64,000 nucleotides of DNA from Sphingomonas sp. 32-62-10 (GCA_002280555.1 NCEE01000013.1:1-64000); one strand, 5' to 3'; positions 50,327-59,481 are shown, numbered from the stretch's first letter. Program-made: numbers and translations. Notes: generated by a model from the sequence alone, not told the origin.

Positions 50327-51052
50327 GTGGCAAAACGCCGTATCATTGCTGGCTCGATACTCGGGGCGTTCGTCGTCGCTGGGTTGGTCGCGCCCGCTTT
50401 TGGTGCGCCAGATAGCACGCGTCGCCTAGTACCCGCTGAACGCGCGGTCAGCCGCAGCATCACTTCCTTCACGCCCGCATCGGCCGATCCCAAACTTGCT
50501 GCCTTGCTGGCCCGGAGTGGCCTTAACGACAGCGATTTCCGCTTCACGCCCTCTGAGACGCGCCGCAACGGCAGCCGAGCGGTGACCGTCGCGGTCCGCG
50601 CGCGTTCGTCCCTGTTGTCGCGAGAGGCCCAGCGAATTGGGTCAGTCGAAATGGCACCAGGTGCATCAATTGGGCTGGCGCCGATTGCCTATAATCTTGG
50701 CGTGTCGGTGGGTTGGAAACGGTTTGCCCTATCCGGGGAAGTCGCTCGGCTTGATCTTTCGGGATTGCCGGGCAGCCGCGAATCGGTTGGGTTCGGGGTC
50801 AGCTATGCCGGCAAACGTGCTTCGGCACGGCTGCGGGCAACGGCTGACCGTCCATTGGTCGATTCGCCAAAGCTCCTGACGGATGATCCCAGTATGGCCA
50901 TCGATGTGGGCGGATCCTACTCGGTCGCCCGCAATATCGATCTGACGGCCGGTCTTCGCTATAAGCGTGAAGACAATAATCGGCTTGAGCGCTTGGCTGA
51001 TAATCGGCGCGACAGTCAGGCCGTTTATATCGGGACGGCACTTCGTTTTTAG
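50327..51052 (+). CDS. secreted protein with probable outer-membrane beta-barrel domain
   Basis: 241 residues from a GTG at 50327 with AGAGGA upstream. The signal peptide ends near FGAPD (about residue 26). The mature protein has a short N-terminal region followed by alternating beta strands from about 115 (SIGLAPIAYNLGVSVGWKRFALSGEVARLDL, then VGFGVSYAGKRASARLRA and NIDLTAGLRYKRED), ending in GTALRF. A C-terminal aromatic residue is the mark of outer-membrane barrels. I do not recognise a named family, though it resembles small sphingomonad porin-like proteins. Confidence 0.65.
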   Translation: MAKRRIIAGSILGAFVVAGLVAPAFGAPDSTRRLVPAERAVSRSITSFTPASADPKLAALLARSGLNDSDFRFTPSETRRNGSRAVTVAVRARSSLLSREAQRIGSVEMAPGASIGLAPIAYNLGVSVGWKRFALSGEVARLDLSGLPGSRESVGFGVSYAGKRASARLRATADRPLVDSPKLLTDDPSMAIDVGGSYSVARNIDLTAGLRYKREDNNRLERLADNRRDSQAVYIGTALRF

Positions 51053-51621
51053 TCTCGCGGGTTGAGCTCAAGCTTTTTGCAATCGCGCGTTGCGACCCAG
51101 GCATCGATTGCCGCCCAGCCGCAGAATCCCGCTGCTTTTGTCCGGCGGAAATTCCCATGATGAATGCCGCCAAGCGCGATGACGGGCAGCGGCATGCCGC
51201 GCGCCAGCATGGCGGCGCGGATCATTCCTAGCGCGCGCTCTCCGGGATGTGACCTTGTTGGGAAGATCGGCGAAATCAGGATCAGATCAGCGCCAGCACG
51301 CACCCCGGCGATGACCTCGGCACGATTATGCGCCGGCCAGCTCTTGAGTCCTTTTATCTGCTGGCCGATCCGGCCATGTCGGCCAGCATCTCTTTTCCCC
51401 AGCTGATGCGCACCTGCGACAAGAAGGACCAGACCGCGCCGTCGCGCGATTCGTGCGACGCGATCATAGAGTGTGCGTCGATCATGATGCGCGAGGGTGT
51501 AATGACGAAAAATCACCCCGCCGCCGCGCGGCAGGCGGTTCAGCGCGTCCCACAATCCTTCGCCCATCCGCTCGTCGGTCATCAGCCATTGGGTCGGAAT
51601 CCGGGGGTGACGGGCGCGCAT
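51049..51621 (-). CDS. thiamine phosphate synthase-like (ThiE/TenI) protein
   Basis: 190 residues from ATG 51621. The TIM-barrel C-terminal half has ADLILISPIFPTRSHPGERALG and PVIALGGIHHGNFRRTKAAGFCG, as in ThiE and TenI. The N-terminal part WLMTDERMGEGLWDALNRLPRGGGVIFRHY is shorter than in classic ThiE. It either couples the thiazole and pyrimidine halves of thiamine or acts as the TenI aromatase-like paralogue. It is divergent from yggS. Confidence 0.82.
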   Translation of the reverse strand: MRARHPRIPTQWLMTDERMGEGLWDALNRLPRGGGVIFRHYTLAHHDRRTLYDRVARIARRRGLVLLVAGAHQLGKRDAGRHGRIGQQIKGLKSWPAHNRAEVIAGVRAGADLILISPIFPTRSHPGERALGMIRAAMLARGMPLPVIALGGIHHGNFRRTKAAGFCGWAAIDAWVATRDCKKLELNPRD

Positions 51622-51636
51622 TGACGTGGCTATAGC

Positions 51637-52311
51637 ATGGCGATGCCTGACCGCGACCCTGCCGAGCGACTTGCCATGGTGCAGGCCGCGATTGACGCTG
51701 CCGCCCATCTTGCCGCCCGCAAACCCGCCGACGTCACCTTGATCGCGGTATCGAAAACCCATTCAGCCGAGGCGATCCGTCCCCTGATCCTCGCCGGGCA
51801 CCGGGTATTCGGTGAAAATCGGGTGCAGGAAGCCGAAGCGAAATGGCCACCCTTGCGCGTGGAAACGCCTGCGATCGCGCTCCACCTGATCGGCCAGTTG
51901 CAATCGAACAAGGCTGAGGCGGCCGTTACACTGTTTGATGCGATCCATTCGGTCGACCGATTATCGCTCGTCACCGCATTGGCACGGGCAATGGACAAGA
52001 CGGGTAAGCGCCCCACCTGCTTCATCCAGGTCAATATCGGCGACGAGCCGCAGAAGGGCGGCGTTCCCACGGCAGACCTGGCGGCACTGATCGGCGAAGC
52101 GCGCATCGCTGATCTGCCGCTGGCCGGGCTGATGTGCATTCCGCCCGCCGATATCGAACCCGCGCCCTATTTCGCGTTACTCGCCAAGCTGGCGCGCGAC
52201 GAGGAGCTTGCGGGTCTGAGCATGGGCATGTCAGGCGATTTTGAAACGGCAGTGACGCTCGGGGCGACCCATGTCCGCGTGGGCAGTGCGTTGTTTGGAG
52301 AGCGGGGATGA
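51637..52311 (+). CDS. PLP-homeostasis protein YggS/PLPBP
   Basis: 224 residues; a second start at 51643 (MPDRDPAERL) is possible. It has a fold III-like barrel with the PLP Lys in DVTLIAVSKTHSAEAIRPLI, GENRVQEAEAKW, HLIGQLQSNKAE and LSMGMSGDFETAVTLGATHVRVGSALFG. It binds PLP without known catalysis and keeps vitamin B6 and amino-acid pools balanced. It overlaps the HAD gene by 4 nt. Confidence 0.93.
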   Translation: MAMPDRDPAERLAMVQAAIDAAAHLAARKPADVTLIAVSKTHSAEAIRPLILAGHRVFGENRVQEAEAKWPPLRVETPAIALHLIGQLQSNKAEAAVTLFDAIHSVDRLSLVTALARAMDKTGKRPTCFIQVNIGDEPQKGGVPTADLAALIGEARIADLPLAGLMCIPPADIEPAPYFALLAKLARDEELAGLSMGMSGDFETAVTLGATHVRVGSALFGERG

Positions 52312-52970
52312 GGTTTTCAGGGATCATTTTCGATTTTGACGGCGTTCTGATCGACAGTGAATATGTCGGCAATAGCCAGATCGCGGCATTTTTGAGCAGC
52401 GCAGGGCATCCCACGACCGTTGAACAATCGATGGCACAATTCATGGGGCTGGCTGACCGCGATTTCCACGCCGCGGTCGAACGCTGGATCGGCGGTCCGC
52501 TGCCAGACGATTTTCACGCAGCGCGCGCGGCAGAGGATGCCCGCGTGATGGCGGAAGGAATCGATGAAATCCGCGGCGCGATTGGCTTTGTTCAGTCACT
52601 GCCGTCGCCGCTCCCAAAGGCTATCGCCTCCTCCAGTTCGACCCGGTGGATCGCGCGGCACCTTGATCATATCGGCCTGCGTGACATCTTTGGCGACCGG
52701 ATTTTCAGTGGCAAGGAACATGTGAAACGCGGCAAGCCAGCGCCTGATCTCTATCTGCATGCCGCTCAGGCGATCGGCGTGCCGATCGAACAGTGCGTCA
52801 TTCTGGAGGACTCACCCGTTGGCGCCACGGGTGCGGTTGCATCGGGCGCTCATGTTATCGGATTGTGCGCTGGCATGCATTGCGGGGCGGATCACGCCGC
52901 GGTGCTGCGCGATATCGGCGTTCATGCGATTGCGCATGATTTTGACGACGTGGCCCGGCTGATCAGCTAG
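52308..52970 (+). CDS. HAD-superfamily hydrolase
   Basis: 220 residues. Motif I is IIFDFDGVLIDSE, with the nucleophile Asp. Motif II is AIASSSSTRWI, motif III holds the Lys in VKRGKPAPDLYLHAA, and motif IV ends CVILEDSPVGATGAVASG. The cap is type C1 and resembles beta-phosphoglucomutase/YniC. The substrate is unknown. It is coupled to yggS upstream and shares a CTAG with the convergent ribA stop. Confidence 0.9.
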   Translation: MRFSGIIFDFDGVLIDSEYVGNSQIAAFLSSAGHPTTVEQSMAQFMGLADRDFHAAVERWIGGPLPDDFHAARAAEDARVMAEGIDEIRGAIGFVQSLPSPLPKAIASSSSTRWIARHLDHIGLRDIFGDRIFSGKEHVKRGKPAPDLYLHAAQAIGVPIEQCVILEDSPVGATGAVASGAHVIGLCAGMHCGADHAAVLRDIGVHAIAHDFDDVARLIS

Positions 52971-54025
52971 AATTCGTGGCCTGTCCGATCGCGTTTTGTG
53001 GCCAGATAGCGCTCGTTATGGGGGTTTGCGGGCAGTTTATGCGGCACACGCTCGATCACGGTAATGCCTGCGGCTTCGAGCTGGGCGACCTTCTCGGGAT
53101 TATTGGTCAACAGGCGAACTGATCGCTGGCCCAATAGCTTCAGCATGTGCGCCGCTACCCGGAAATCGCGCGAATCGACCGCGAAGCCCAATCGGGTATT
53201 GGCATCGACCGTATCGAATCCCTGATCCTGCAAGGCATAGGCGCGAAGCTTGTTGATCAGCCCGATCCCGCGCCCTTCCTGGCGCAGATACAGCAAAATC
53301 CCCCATCCACTCGCAGCGATAGCAGTGATCGCTGCGTCAAGCTGTGGCCCGCAATCGCATTTCAGGCTGCCGAGCACATCGCCGGTCAGGCATTCGCTGT
53401 GCAGCCGAACGAGCGGCGGCGCGCCGTTGGGTGCACCGATCATCAATGCGACATGCTCACCGGGCATTTCCGGCGTGCGAAATGCGACGATTTCCGCAGA
53501 TTCGGCACCCGCAACCGGCAGGTGCGCCCGCGCTGCGATCGTCAGACGCTGCGCATCTTCATGGTCGTCGATATCATCGGGGGACAGGATCAGCGCCGCA
53601 TCATCGCCTGGCCTCACGAAAAATGCCGGCAAAATTCCAGCCAGTGTTGCCAAGCGGAGTGCGGCCGCCGCTGCTGCTCGATCGACAAGGGCGGTCGCGC
53701 GATATGGCCCTTTCAACGGGGTCAACAGATCGAACTGAGGATCGGCCAGCGCCGTCGCTGCATCGAAATCAAGCCATGGTACGCGTTCGAGCATGACCGG
53801 ACAGTCAGGGGCTGCAGCGGGGGCTTGATTCGTCAGCTTGAGCGTCGCCGCACGCCCCGATGAAAGCAGGACTGTTGCCGTCCCGTCCGGATCGAACGCA
53901 GCCAGCCTTTTCGGGTCACCGGTTTCAATGGCCAGCACTGCCAGCGCGCCATGATCGGTTCGGATCGCCACCGGCCAGCCGCGCCGCAGCGAATCGATCG
54001 CCTGGGCGACGATGCGCGCGCTCAA
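52967..54025 (-). CDS. ribA: GTP cyclohydrolase II with extra N-terminal domain
   Basis: 352 residues. The C-terminal half is a complete GCHII: VRLHSECLTGDVLGSLKCDCG with the C-X10-C-X-C zinc site, YLRQEGRGIGLINKLRAYALQD, and RLLTNNPEKVAQLEAAGI. The N-terminal ~170 residues have no DHBP-synthase signature and look like a degenerate or unrelated domain. It opens the GTP ring in the first riboflavin step and complements the RibB at the left edge. The start overlaps the xth stop by 4 nt. Confidence 0.92.
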   Translation of the reverse strand: MSARIVAQAIDSLRRGWPVAIRTDHGALAVLAIETGDPKRLAAFDPDGTATVLLSSGRAATLKLTNQAPAAAPDCPVMLERVPWLDFDAATALADPQFDLLTPLKGPYRATALVDRAAAAAALRLATLAGILPAFFVRPGDDAALILSPDDIDDHEDAQRLTIAARAHLPVAGAESAEIVAFRTPEMPGEHVALMIGAPNGAPPLVRLHSECLTGDVLGSLKCDCGPQLDAAITAIAASGWGILLYLRQEGRGIGLINKLRAYALQDQGFDTVDANTRLGFAVDSRDFRVAAHMLKLLGQRSVRLLTNNPEKVAQLEAAGITVIERVPHKLPANPHNERYLATKRDRTGHEF

Positions 54026-54816
54026 AGGGCAAACTCAGTGATGATCGGAATGTGATCGGAGGGCTTAATCCAGCTTCGTGCCTCTTCCAAGACTTGGTGT
54101 CGGGTCGCGGTTGCCGCCAGATCGCTGCTCGCCCACATATGATCGAGTCGCCGCCCGCGATCCGAGGCTGCCCAATCCTTCGCGCGGTAGCTCCACCAGG
54201 TGTATAGCCGCTCTGGAGCCGGAATGAACTTCCGCCCAAGATCGGTCCAATTCCCCGCCGCCTGAAGCTGATTGAGCGTTTCGACTTCGATCGGCGTGTG
54301 GCTGACGACATCGATCAGCTGTTTGTGACTCCACACGTCTGATTCGAGTGGCGCGATGTTGAAATCGCCCAATAGCAGGGTTGGGCCCGTTATGCCCTCG
54401 GACCAGCGCGTCATTCGCTCAAGGAAATCAAGTTTCTGGCCGAATTTGGGGTTGAGATCGCGATCGGGAACATCGCCCCCGGCGGGTACATAAACATTCT
54501 CGATCCGAAGGCCATTATCGAGTCGCACCCCCAGATGCCTCGCCTCGCCATTCGCCTGCCAATCGAGCCGGTCATGCGCGTGGAGCGGCAATTTGCTGAC
54601 GATCGCGACACCATGGTGCATGCGCTGGCCGTTAAGCGCCACATGGGTGTAGCCGAGCGCGCGAAAGGTCGCGATCGGGAAGTCCCCGTCCATCACCTTG
54701 GTTTCCTGAAGGCACAGGACATCGGGTGACGATTCACGCAGGAAACGTTCGACAATATCGATGCGAAACCGCACCGAGTTGATGTTCCACGAAGCGATCT
54801 TGAGTGTATCGGCCAT
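54022..54816 (-). CDS. xth: exodeoxyribonuclease III (AP endonuclease)
   Basis: 264 residues from ATG 54816. The family motifs LKIASWNINSVRFRI and DVLCLQETKVMDGDFP carry the metal-binding Asn and Glu. HHGVAIVSKLPLHA and LLGDFNIAP hold the active-site Asp/Asn, and the C-terminal SDHIPIITEF gives the Asp-His pair. It repairs abasic sites and trims 3' ends. A structured non-coding segment lies upstream. Confidence 0.95.
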   Translation of the reverse strand: MADTLKIASWNINSVRFRIDIVERFLRESSPDVLCLQETKVMDGDFPIATFRALGYTHVALNGQRMHHGVAIVSKLPLHAHDRLDWQANGEARHLGVRLDNGLRIENVYVPAGGDVPDRDLNPKFGQKLDFLERMTRWSEGITGPTLLLGDFNIAPLESDVWSHKQLIDVVSHTPIEVETLNQLQAAGNWTDLGRKFIPAPERLYTWWSYRAKDWAASDRGRRLDHMWASSDLAATATRHQVLEEARSWIKPSDHIPIITEFAL

Positions 54817-54902
54817 GCGGCGATGTAGCCCCGGCACAGGGGGTTCGCCAGCCCGATTGCCGTTAATGTTGGCGCTTCAGCGATTTTCGCCCGGTCGTCG
54901 CC

Positions 54903-54928
54903 AAAGGAAAGGCCCCCGCTCCGGGGGC
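54903..54928 (-). terminator. intrinsic terminator at the end of the lolA / candidate sRNA transcript
   Basis: On the minus strand GCCCCCG-GAG-CGGGGGC is a perfect 7-bp stem with a 3-nt loop followed by CTTTCCTTT. It faces away from lolA and before xth, so transcription from the right should end here. Confidence 0.7.
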
Positions 54929-55021
54929 ATGGAGCGAGGGCCGACCTAGCGTTCGTCACGCAGGCAGAACGGAGCAAATTGCCGGGTAACAGGGGGGAAA
55001 TCCCGGCGTCGCTCCGTTCGC
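54903..55021 (-). ncRNA. candidate small RNA between lolA and xth
   Basis: No ORF fits this 119-nt segment. On the minus strand it opens with GAACGGAGC pairing with GCTCCGTTC (55011-55019 with 54967-54975). An inner CCCGGC/GCCGGG-type stem (55002-55007 with 54981-54986) encloses a loop that contains CCCCCC. The terminator at 54903-54928 closes it. C-rich loops that could pair with Shine-Dalgarno sequences are a hallmark of alphaproteobacterial sRNAs. A weak promoter (TTGGCG ... TAAAAG or so) may lie just upstream at about 55030-55055. It may equally be the 3' UTR of lolA. Confidence 0.45.
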
Positions 55022-55088
55022 ATTAATCTTTTAGCGCGCCAAACCTGTCGCCAATATGAATGAACTTGAACCGGGATTAGCGACGACT

Positions 55089-55703
55089 TTAGTTCTTGCC
55101 GCCGCGCATCGTTGGGTCATTCCACCTGAACGCGCGGTCAGCGACTGGTGCATTGAAGACCTGTTTCGACAGGCGAATGGTCGTGCGGTTGTTCTGGGCG
55201 TCGAGCGCGACCCAGCCTTGCATCATCAACCCCGCTGGAGCAGCAGAATTCCGAACAAACACCAGCGTGATTCGGCCATATTCAGGATGGCGCGGATCAC
55301 TCGCCTCGACCGAAATCACGCGCGGATCACTGCCCTGCACCAGCTTGGCAAAGCGCGTAATATCCTTGTTGGGATCGAGCAGCACGCCAAGCGGCGAATT
55401 GCCGATCGGCCAGCGCTGCTTCTGGCGTACCGAATAATCGAGAAACCACAGCGCCTTGCCATCGCCGACGATCAGGATCGGCACACCCTTTTCATACTGA
55501 AAGCGAATTTTCCCAGGTTTCTTCAGCGTCAACGTGCCGTCCAGCGTCTTCCCGTTGCGGTCGGTCTGCCTGAAATCGGCGGTCAGGCTTTCTACCGAGC
55601 GCAGATGGTTCTGGACCAACGCCAGATCGCCTGTGGCCGGCGCTGCTATCGCCACGGGAATGGCCAACATGAGCGGGAGTGCCAGCAAGGGCCGAAAATT
55701 CAC
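55089..55703 (-). CDS. lolA: outer-membrane lipoprotein carrier protein LolA
   Basis: 204 residues from a GTG at 55703 that has GGAG nine bases upstream; the ATG at 55730 would add nine residues before the signal peptide. The signal NFRPLLALPLMLAIPVAIAAPA ends near 22. The LolA half-barrel shows TADFRQTDRNGKTLDGTLTLKKPGKIRFQYEKG and KALWFLDY, and ends FNAPVADRAFRWNDPTMRGGKN. It shuttles lipoproteins through the periplasm. It lies downstream of ftsK, 115 bp away, the usual ftsK-lolA order. Confidence 0.92.
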   Translation of the reverse strand: MNFRPLLALPLMLAIPVAIAAPATGDLALVQNHLRSVESLTADFRQTDRNGKTLDGTLTLKKPGKIRFQYEKGVPILIVGDGKALWFLDYSVRQKQRWPIGNSPLGVLLDPNKDITRFAKLVQGSDPRVISVEASDPRHPEYGRITLVFVRNSAAPAGLMMQGWVALDAQNNRTTIRLSKQVFNAPVADRAFRWNDPTMRGGKN

Positions 55704-55818
55704 GATGTCAGTCTCCAGCTTTGCGGCCAATCCTGGTCGCAGGGTATAGCAGCAACGTCTTGATCGTCATTGCCAGAGCGGCTTGAACGGGTCGTGAACT
55801 GCGACGGTTCCGCTGTGC

Positions 55819-58113
55819 CTAAAGCGGGCGCCCTTCCTGATCCATCAGCACCTCGCGGCGGCCGACATGATCAGGGCGGGAGACCAGTCCGTCCTTTTCC
55901 ATCCGCTCGATCAGGCGCGCTGCACTGTTATAGCCGATGCGCAACTGGCGCTGCAGCCATGACGTCGAGGCTTTCTGGCTCTCTGCTACAAGCTGGCGGG
56001 CATTGCGATACTGCTGGTCCTCAGCCGAATCCTCGCCGTCGGGTGCGCCGTCGAGCGCGAAGCCGTCCTCCGGCTCTTCAGTGACCGACTGAATATAATC
56101 GGGCTGGCCCTGGCCGCGCCAGTGATTGGCGACTGCCTGGACTTCATCATCCGATACGAACGGACCGTGGACACGGGCGATCTGTTTGCCGCCGGGCATG
56201 TAGAGCATGTCGCCCCGCCCCAGCAGCTGTTCGGCGCCCTGCTCACCCAGGATGGTGCGCGAATCGATCTTCGAGGTGACATGGAAGCTGATGCGAGTGG
56301 GTAAATTTGCCTTGATCACGCCGGTGATGACGTCAACCGACGGGCGCTGGGTGGCCATGATCAGATGGATTCCCGCCGCCCGCGCCTTTTGCGCGAGCCG
56401 CTGGATCAGGAATTCGACTTCCTTGCCGGCCGTCATCATCAGATCGGCAAGTTCGTCGACGATGATCACGATCTGCGGCAGCGGCTGAAAATCGAGCTGT
56501 TCTTCTTCATAAATCGGCTGGCCGGTACCCTGATCATAGCCGGTCTGCACCTTGCGCCCGAGCGGCTGGCCTTTGGCCTTCGCCGCGCGCACCTTGTCGT
56601 TGAACGAGGCGAGACTGCGGACGTTGACCGAGGCGAGCATCCGGTAGCGGTCCTCCATTTGCTCGACCGCCCATTTCAGTGCGCGCACGGCTTTGGCAGG
56701 CTCGGTCACGACGGGGGCGAGCAGATGTGGGATATCGGCATACATCGACAGTTCGAGCATCTTGGGATCGATCATGATCATCCGGCACTGATCGGGCGTC
56801 AGCCGGTAGAGCAGCGACAGAATCATGCAGTTGAGCCCGACCGATTTGCCCGATCCCGTGGTTCCCGCCACCAGCAGATGCGGCATCGGTGCGAGATCGG
56901 CGATCACCGGATCGCCCGCGATGTTCTTGCCAAGGATGATCGGCAGCTGGGCGGATTGATCCTCGAAACTCTGGCTGCCAACCAGTTCGTGGAGGTTCAC
57001 CGATTCGCGCCGCGCATTGGGCAGCTCGATGCCGATCACGCTGCGCCCGGGAATCGTGGCGACTCGCGCCGAAATGGCCGACATATTGCGCGCAATATCA
57101 TCGGCCAGCTGGATCACCCGGCTGGCCTTGATGCCGCTCGCTGGTTCTAGCTCGTACATCGTCACGACAGGGCCGGGGCGAACCTCAACGATCGTGCCCT
57201 TCACGTGGAAATCGTCGAGCACCGATTCGAGCAGCCGCGCATTGCGTTCAAGCGCTGCCTTGTCGATCACCGGATTGCCGCTTTTGGGCGCTGGTTTGAG
57301 CAGATCGAGCGGTGGCAGGCGATAATTATCGCGCAGATCGAGCGAGGCCTGTTTGGCGCGCGGCTTTGCGGTCGATGGCGCGAGCGCGCGTTCGGCGATC
57401 ACCGGGCCGGGCCGCGTTTCGGGCGCTGCGAGGGGTCGAGGCATTGGCTTTCGTGGCGCGGGAACCGGTTCGTCGTCGGCCAACAGGTCAGGGATCGCAT
57501 CGGCGCGGGGCTGGGGCAGGCGGAACTGCCATTGGCGCTCGCTCAGATCGATGTCGTAACTGAAGGCATAAAGCGCCACGCCGCCCAGCCCGAGCAGCAG
57601 GCCCAGAACGCGTTCAACCCACAGAATCGCCGTCGGATCGCCGATCTGCGCCGTGCCCCAGCGCAGCAGCGTCGCCAGCGACAGACCCACCGCGCCGCCA
57701 TAGCCGGCTGGCAGTGAATTGACGGCGCTGGATGAAATAAAGGCGAAGGCCGTCGCCATCAGCGCGGCGGCGACCGCACCCTTCAGCACCATTCGGCCCC
57801 ACTGGCCCAGCGGGATATCGCGCCATAGCCGGGCCGCGAGCACCAGGCCAAAGGGAAGCATGATTACTACGGGCCAGCCGAGCAGCGCCAGCAGCGCATC
57901 AGCGACGATCGCGCCGGGGCTGCCCAGCAGGTTTCGCGCCGGGCCAGCAGCCGCTGTGCTGAACGAAGGATCGCCAGGGCGATAGCTGATCAGGCTGGCA
58001 ATAATCATCAGCACCAGCGCGACAATCGCCATTGCGCCAATCAACGCGCCGCTCCGCCGGGCGCCGTGTCGCACGGTTTCGCGCCACAAAGGCGGTTGCG
58101 CCTGGCTCGCCAT
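55819..58113 (-). CDS. ftsK: DNA translocase FtsK
   Basis: 764 residues from ATG 58113. Four N-terminal membrane segments (about 28-160), a Pro/Ala-rich linker (about 210-270) and the alpha-beta motor follow: Walker A GTTGSGKSVGLN, Walker B in IVIIVDELADLM, and ATQRPSVDVITGVIKANLPTRI. The C-terminal gamma winged helix SAARLIERMEKDGLVSRPDHVGRREVL binds KOPS. It pumps chromosome ends through the closing septum. The frame is open a further 13 codons upstream, which is not needed. Confidence 0.97.
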   Translation of the reverse strand: MASQAQPPLWRETVRHGARRSGALIGAMAIVALVLMIIASLISYRPGDPSFSTAAAGPARNLLGSPGAIVADALLALLGWPVVIMLPFGLVLAARLWRDIPLGQWGRMVLKGAVAAALMATAFAFISSSAVNSLPAGYGGAVGLSLATLLRWGTAQIGDPTAILWVERVLGLLLGLGGVALYAFSYDIDLSERQWQFRLPQPRADAIPDLLADDEPVPAPRKPMPRPLAAPETRPGPVIAERALAPSTAKPRAKQASLDLRDNYRLPPLDLLKPAPKSGNPVIDKAALERNARLLESVLDDFHVKGTIVEVRPGPVVTMYELEPASGIKASRVIQLADDIARNMSAISARVATIPGRSVIGIELPNARRESVNLHELVGSQSFEDQSAQLPIILGKNIAGDPVIADLAPMPHLLVAGTTGSGKSVGLNCMILSLLYRLTPDQCRMIMIDPKMLELSMYADIPHLLAPVVTEPAKAVRALKWAVEQMEDRYRMLASVNVRSLASFNDKVRAAKAKGQPLGRKVQTGYDQGTGQPIYEEEQLDFQPLPQIVIIVDELADLMMTAGKEVEFLIQRLAQKARAAGIHLIMATQRPSVDVITGVIKANLPTRISFHVTSKIDSRTILGEQGAEQLLGRGDMLYMPGGKQIARVHGPFVSDDEVQAVANHWRGQGQPDYIQSVTEEPEDGFALDGAPDGEDSAEDQQYRNARQLVAESQKASTSWLQRQLRIGYNSAARLIERMEKDGLVSRPDHVGRREVLMDQEGRPL

Positions 58114-58263
58114 GTGCGTTTCCTTCACGAATGTACGCTTGATGTTCCACAATCGCCCGCCGCGAGTCCCGCGTCAAGATGCAGCCATGGCTTGATTCTA
58201 TCGTGATACGGCAAAAGGGCCGGGGAATTGGCAGCGCGCGTTGCGGCCGCTAGGACCATTTGC

Positions 58264-59481
58264 ATGGATCATGCAGACGTAATCATTCTGGGCGGTGGGC
58301 TTGTCGGCTGCACCCTGTCCTTGTCCCTGGCATCGCACGGCATCACCTCGATTGTCGTCGATCCGGCCGATCCGGCGGTGACGTTGGCGGCAAGCTTTGA
58401 TGGCCGCGCCTCGGCAATTGCCAGCGCGAGCCACCGGATGCTCGATGCCATCGGGGTCGGCGCGCGATTGGCGGGCAAAGGCTGCCCGATCGAATCGATC
58501 CGCGTGAGTGACGGCTTGGCGCCTGGTGCGCTCGATTTCGCGCCGGACGAAAGTGATGGTGCGCTCGGGACGATGTACGAGAACCGCCTGTTGCGCACGA
58601 CATTGCACCAAGCGGCTACCACGGCAAATGCGGTCGATTTGCGGATGCAGACACGCGCCACATCGGTAACGCGCGATGCGACGGGCGTTCGGATGACGCT
58701 TGATTCGGGCGCCGCGATCGCTGCCCCGCTGATGATCGCGGCGGAGGGGCGCAATTCGCCTACGCGCACGGCAGCCGGAATCACGATTGCGCAGTGGCAA
58801 TATCACCACAATGCCATCATCACCGCCTTTGACCATGCCCGCGCGCATGAGAATTGCGCGTTCGAGATCTTCTATCCGGCCGGCCCTTTCGCGATCCTGC
58901 CATTACCGATCGTTGATGGGCGCAACCGTTCGGCGCTGGTGTGGACCGTCAGCGAACGCGATGCACCCGGTATGCTCAAGCTGTCCGATCGCGGTTTCCT
59001 CGCCGAAGCCGAACGGCAGATGGGGGGCTTTCTGGGCACGCTCAGCAATTTGGCCCCACGCTCAACCTATCCGCTCGGTTTTCATCACGCGGCGCGAATC
59101 ACGGCTGAGCGGCTCGCGCTGGTCGGGGATGCGGCGCACGGCATTCACCCGATCGCGGGGCAGGGTCTAAATCTTGGCTTCCGCGATGTGGCGACGCTCA
59201 CTGAGGTGCTGGTCGACGGCAAGCGCCTGGGGCTTGATCTCGGCGATCCGCAATTGCTGGCGCGCTACGAACGCTGGCGGGGGCTCGATACGCTGATGGT
59301 CGCTATGGCGACCGACACGCTCAACCGGCTGTTCGGGGTGCCGGGAAAGACCGCAAGCGCGGTGCGGCGCTTCGGGCTAAGCGCGGTACAGGCCATCCCG
59401 CCGCTCAAGGCCCGGTTCATGGCCGAAGCGCGGGGCGAAAGCGGCGATTTGCCCCGCCTGCTGCAAGGTGAACTGGTTTAG
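58264..59481 (+). CDS. UbiH/UbiF-type FAD-dependent ubiquinone hydroxylase
   Basis: 405 residues from ATG 58264. The N-terminal FAD motif is VIILGGGLVGCTLSLSLASHG, the DG motif is in LMIAAEGRNSPTR, and the second FAD block is RLALVGDAAHGIHPIAGQGLNLGFRDVATL. It hydroxylates the quinone ring at one position in ubiquinone synthesis; which position cannot be told from sequence. The window also holds COQ9 at 5477. It converges on the Trm112-like gene with a 4-nt overlap. Confidence 0.9.
   Translation: MDHADVIILGGGLVGCTLSLSLASHGITSIVVDPADPAVTLAASFDGRASAIASASHRMLDAIGVGARLAGKGCPIESIRVSDGLAPGALDFAPDESDGALGTMYENRLLRTTLHQAATTANAVDLRMQTRATSVTRDATGVRMTLDSGAAIAAPLMIAAEGRNSPTRTAAGITIAQWQYHHNAIITAFDHARAHENCAFEIFYPAGPFAILPLPIVDGRNRSALVWTVSERDAPGMLKLSDRGFLAEAERQMGGFLGTLSNLAPRSTYPLGFHHAARITAERLALVGDAAHGIHPIAGQGLNLGFRDVATLTEVLVDGKRLGLDLGDPQLLARYERWRGLDTLMVAMATDTLNRLFGVPGKTASAVRRFGLSAVQAIPPLKARFMAEARGESGDLPRLLQGELV

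Noticed and set aside
54780..54795. GATGTTCCACGAAGC as a parS half site in xth
   Set aside because: Lacks the CACGTG centre and is coding sequence.
57195..57215. CTTCACGTGGAAA inside ftsK as a parS site
   Set aside because: The CACGTG core is flanked by several mismatches on both sides.
58141..58155. GATGTTCCACAATCG upstream of ftsK as a parS site
   Set aside because: Only the TGTTCCAC half is present.
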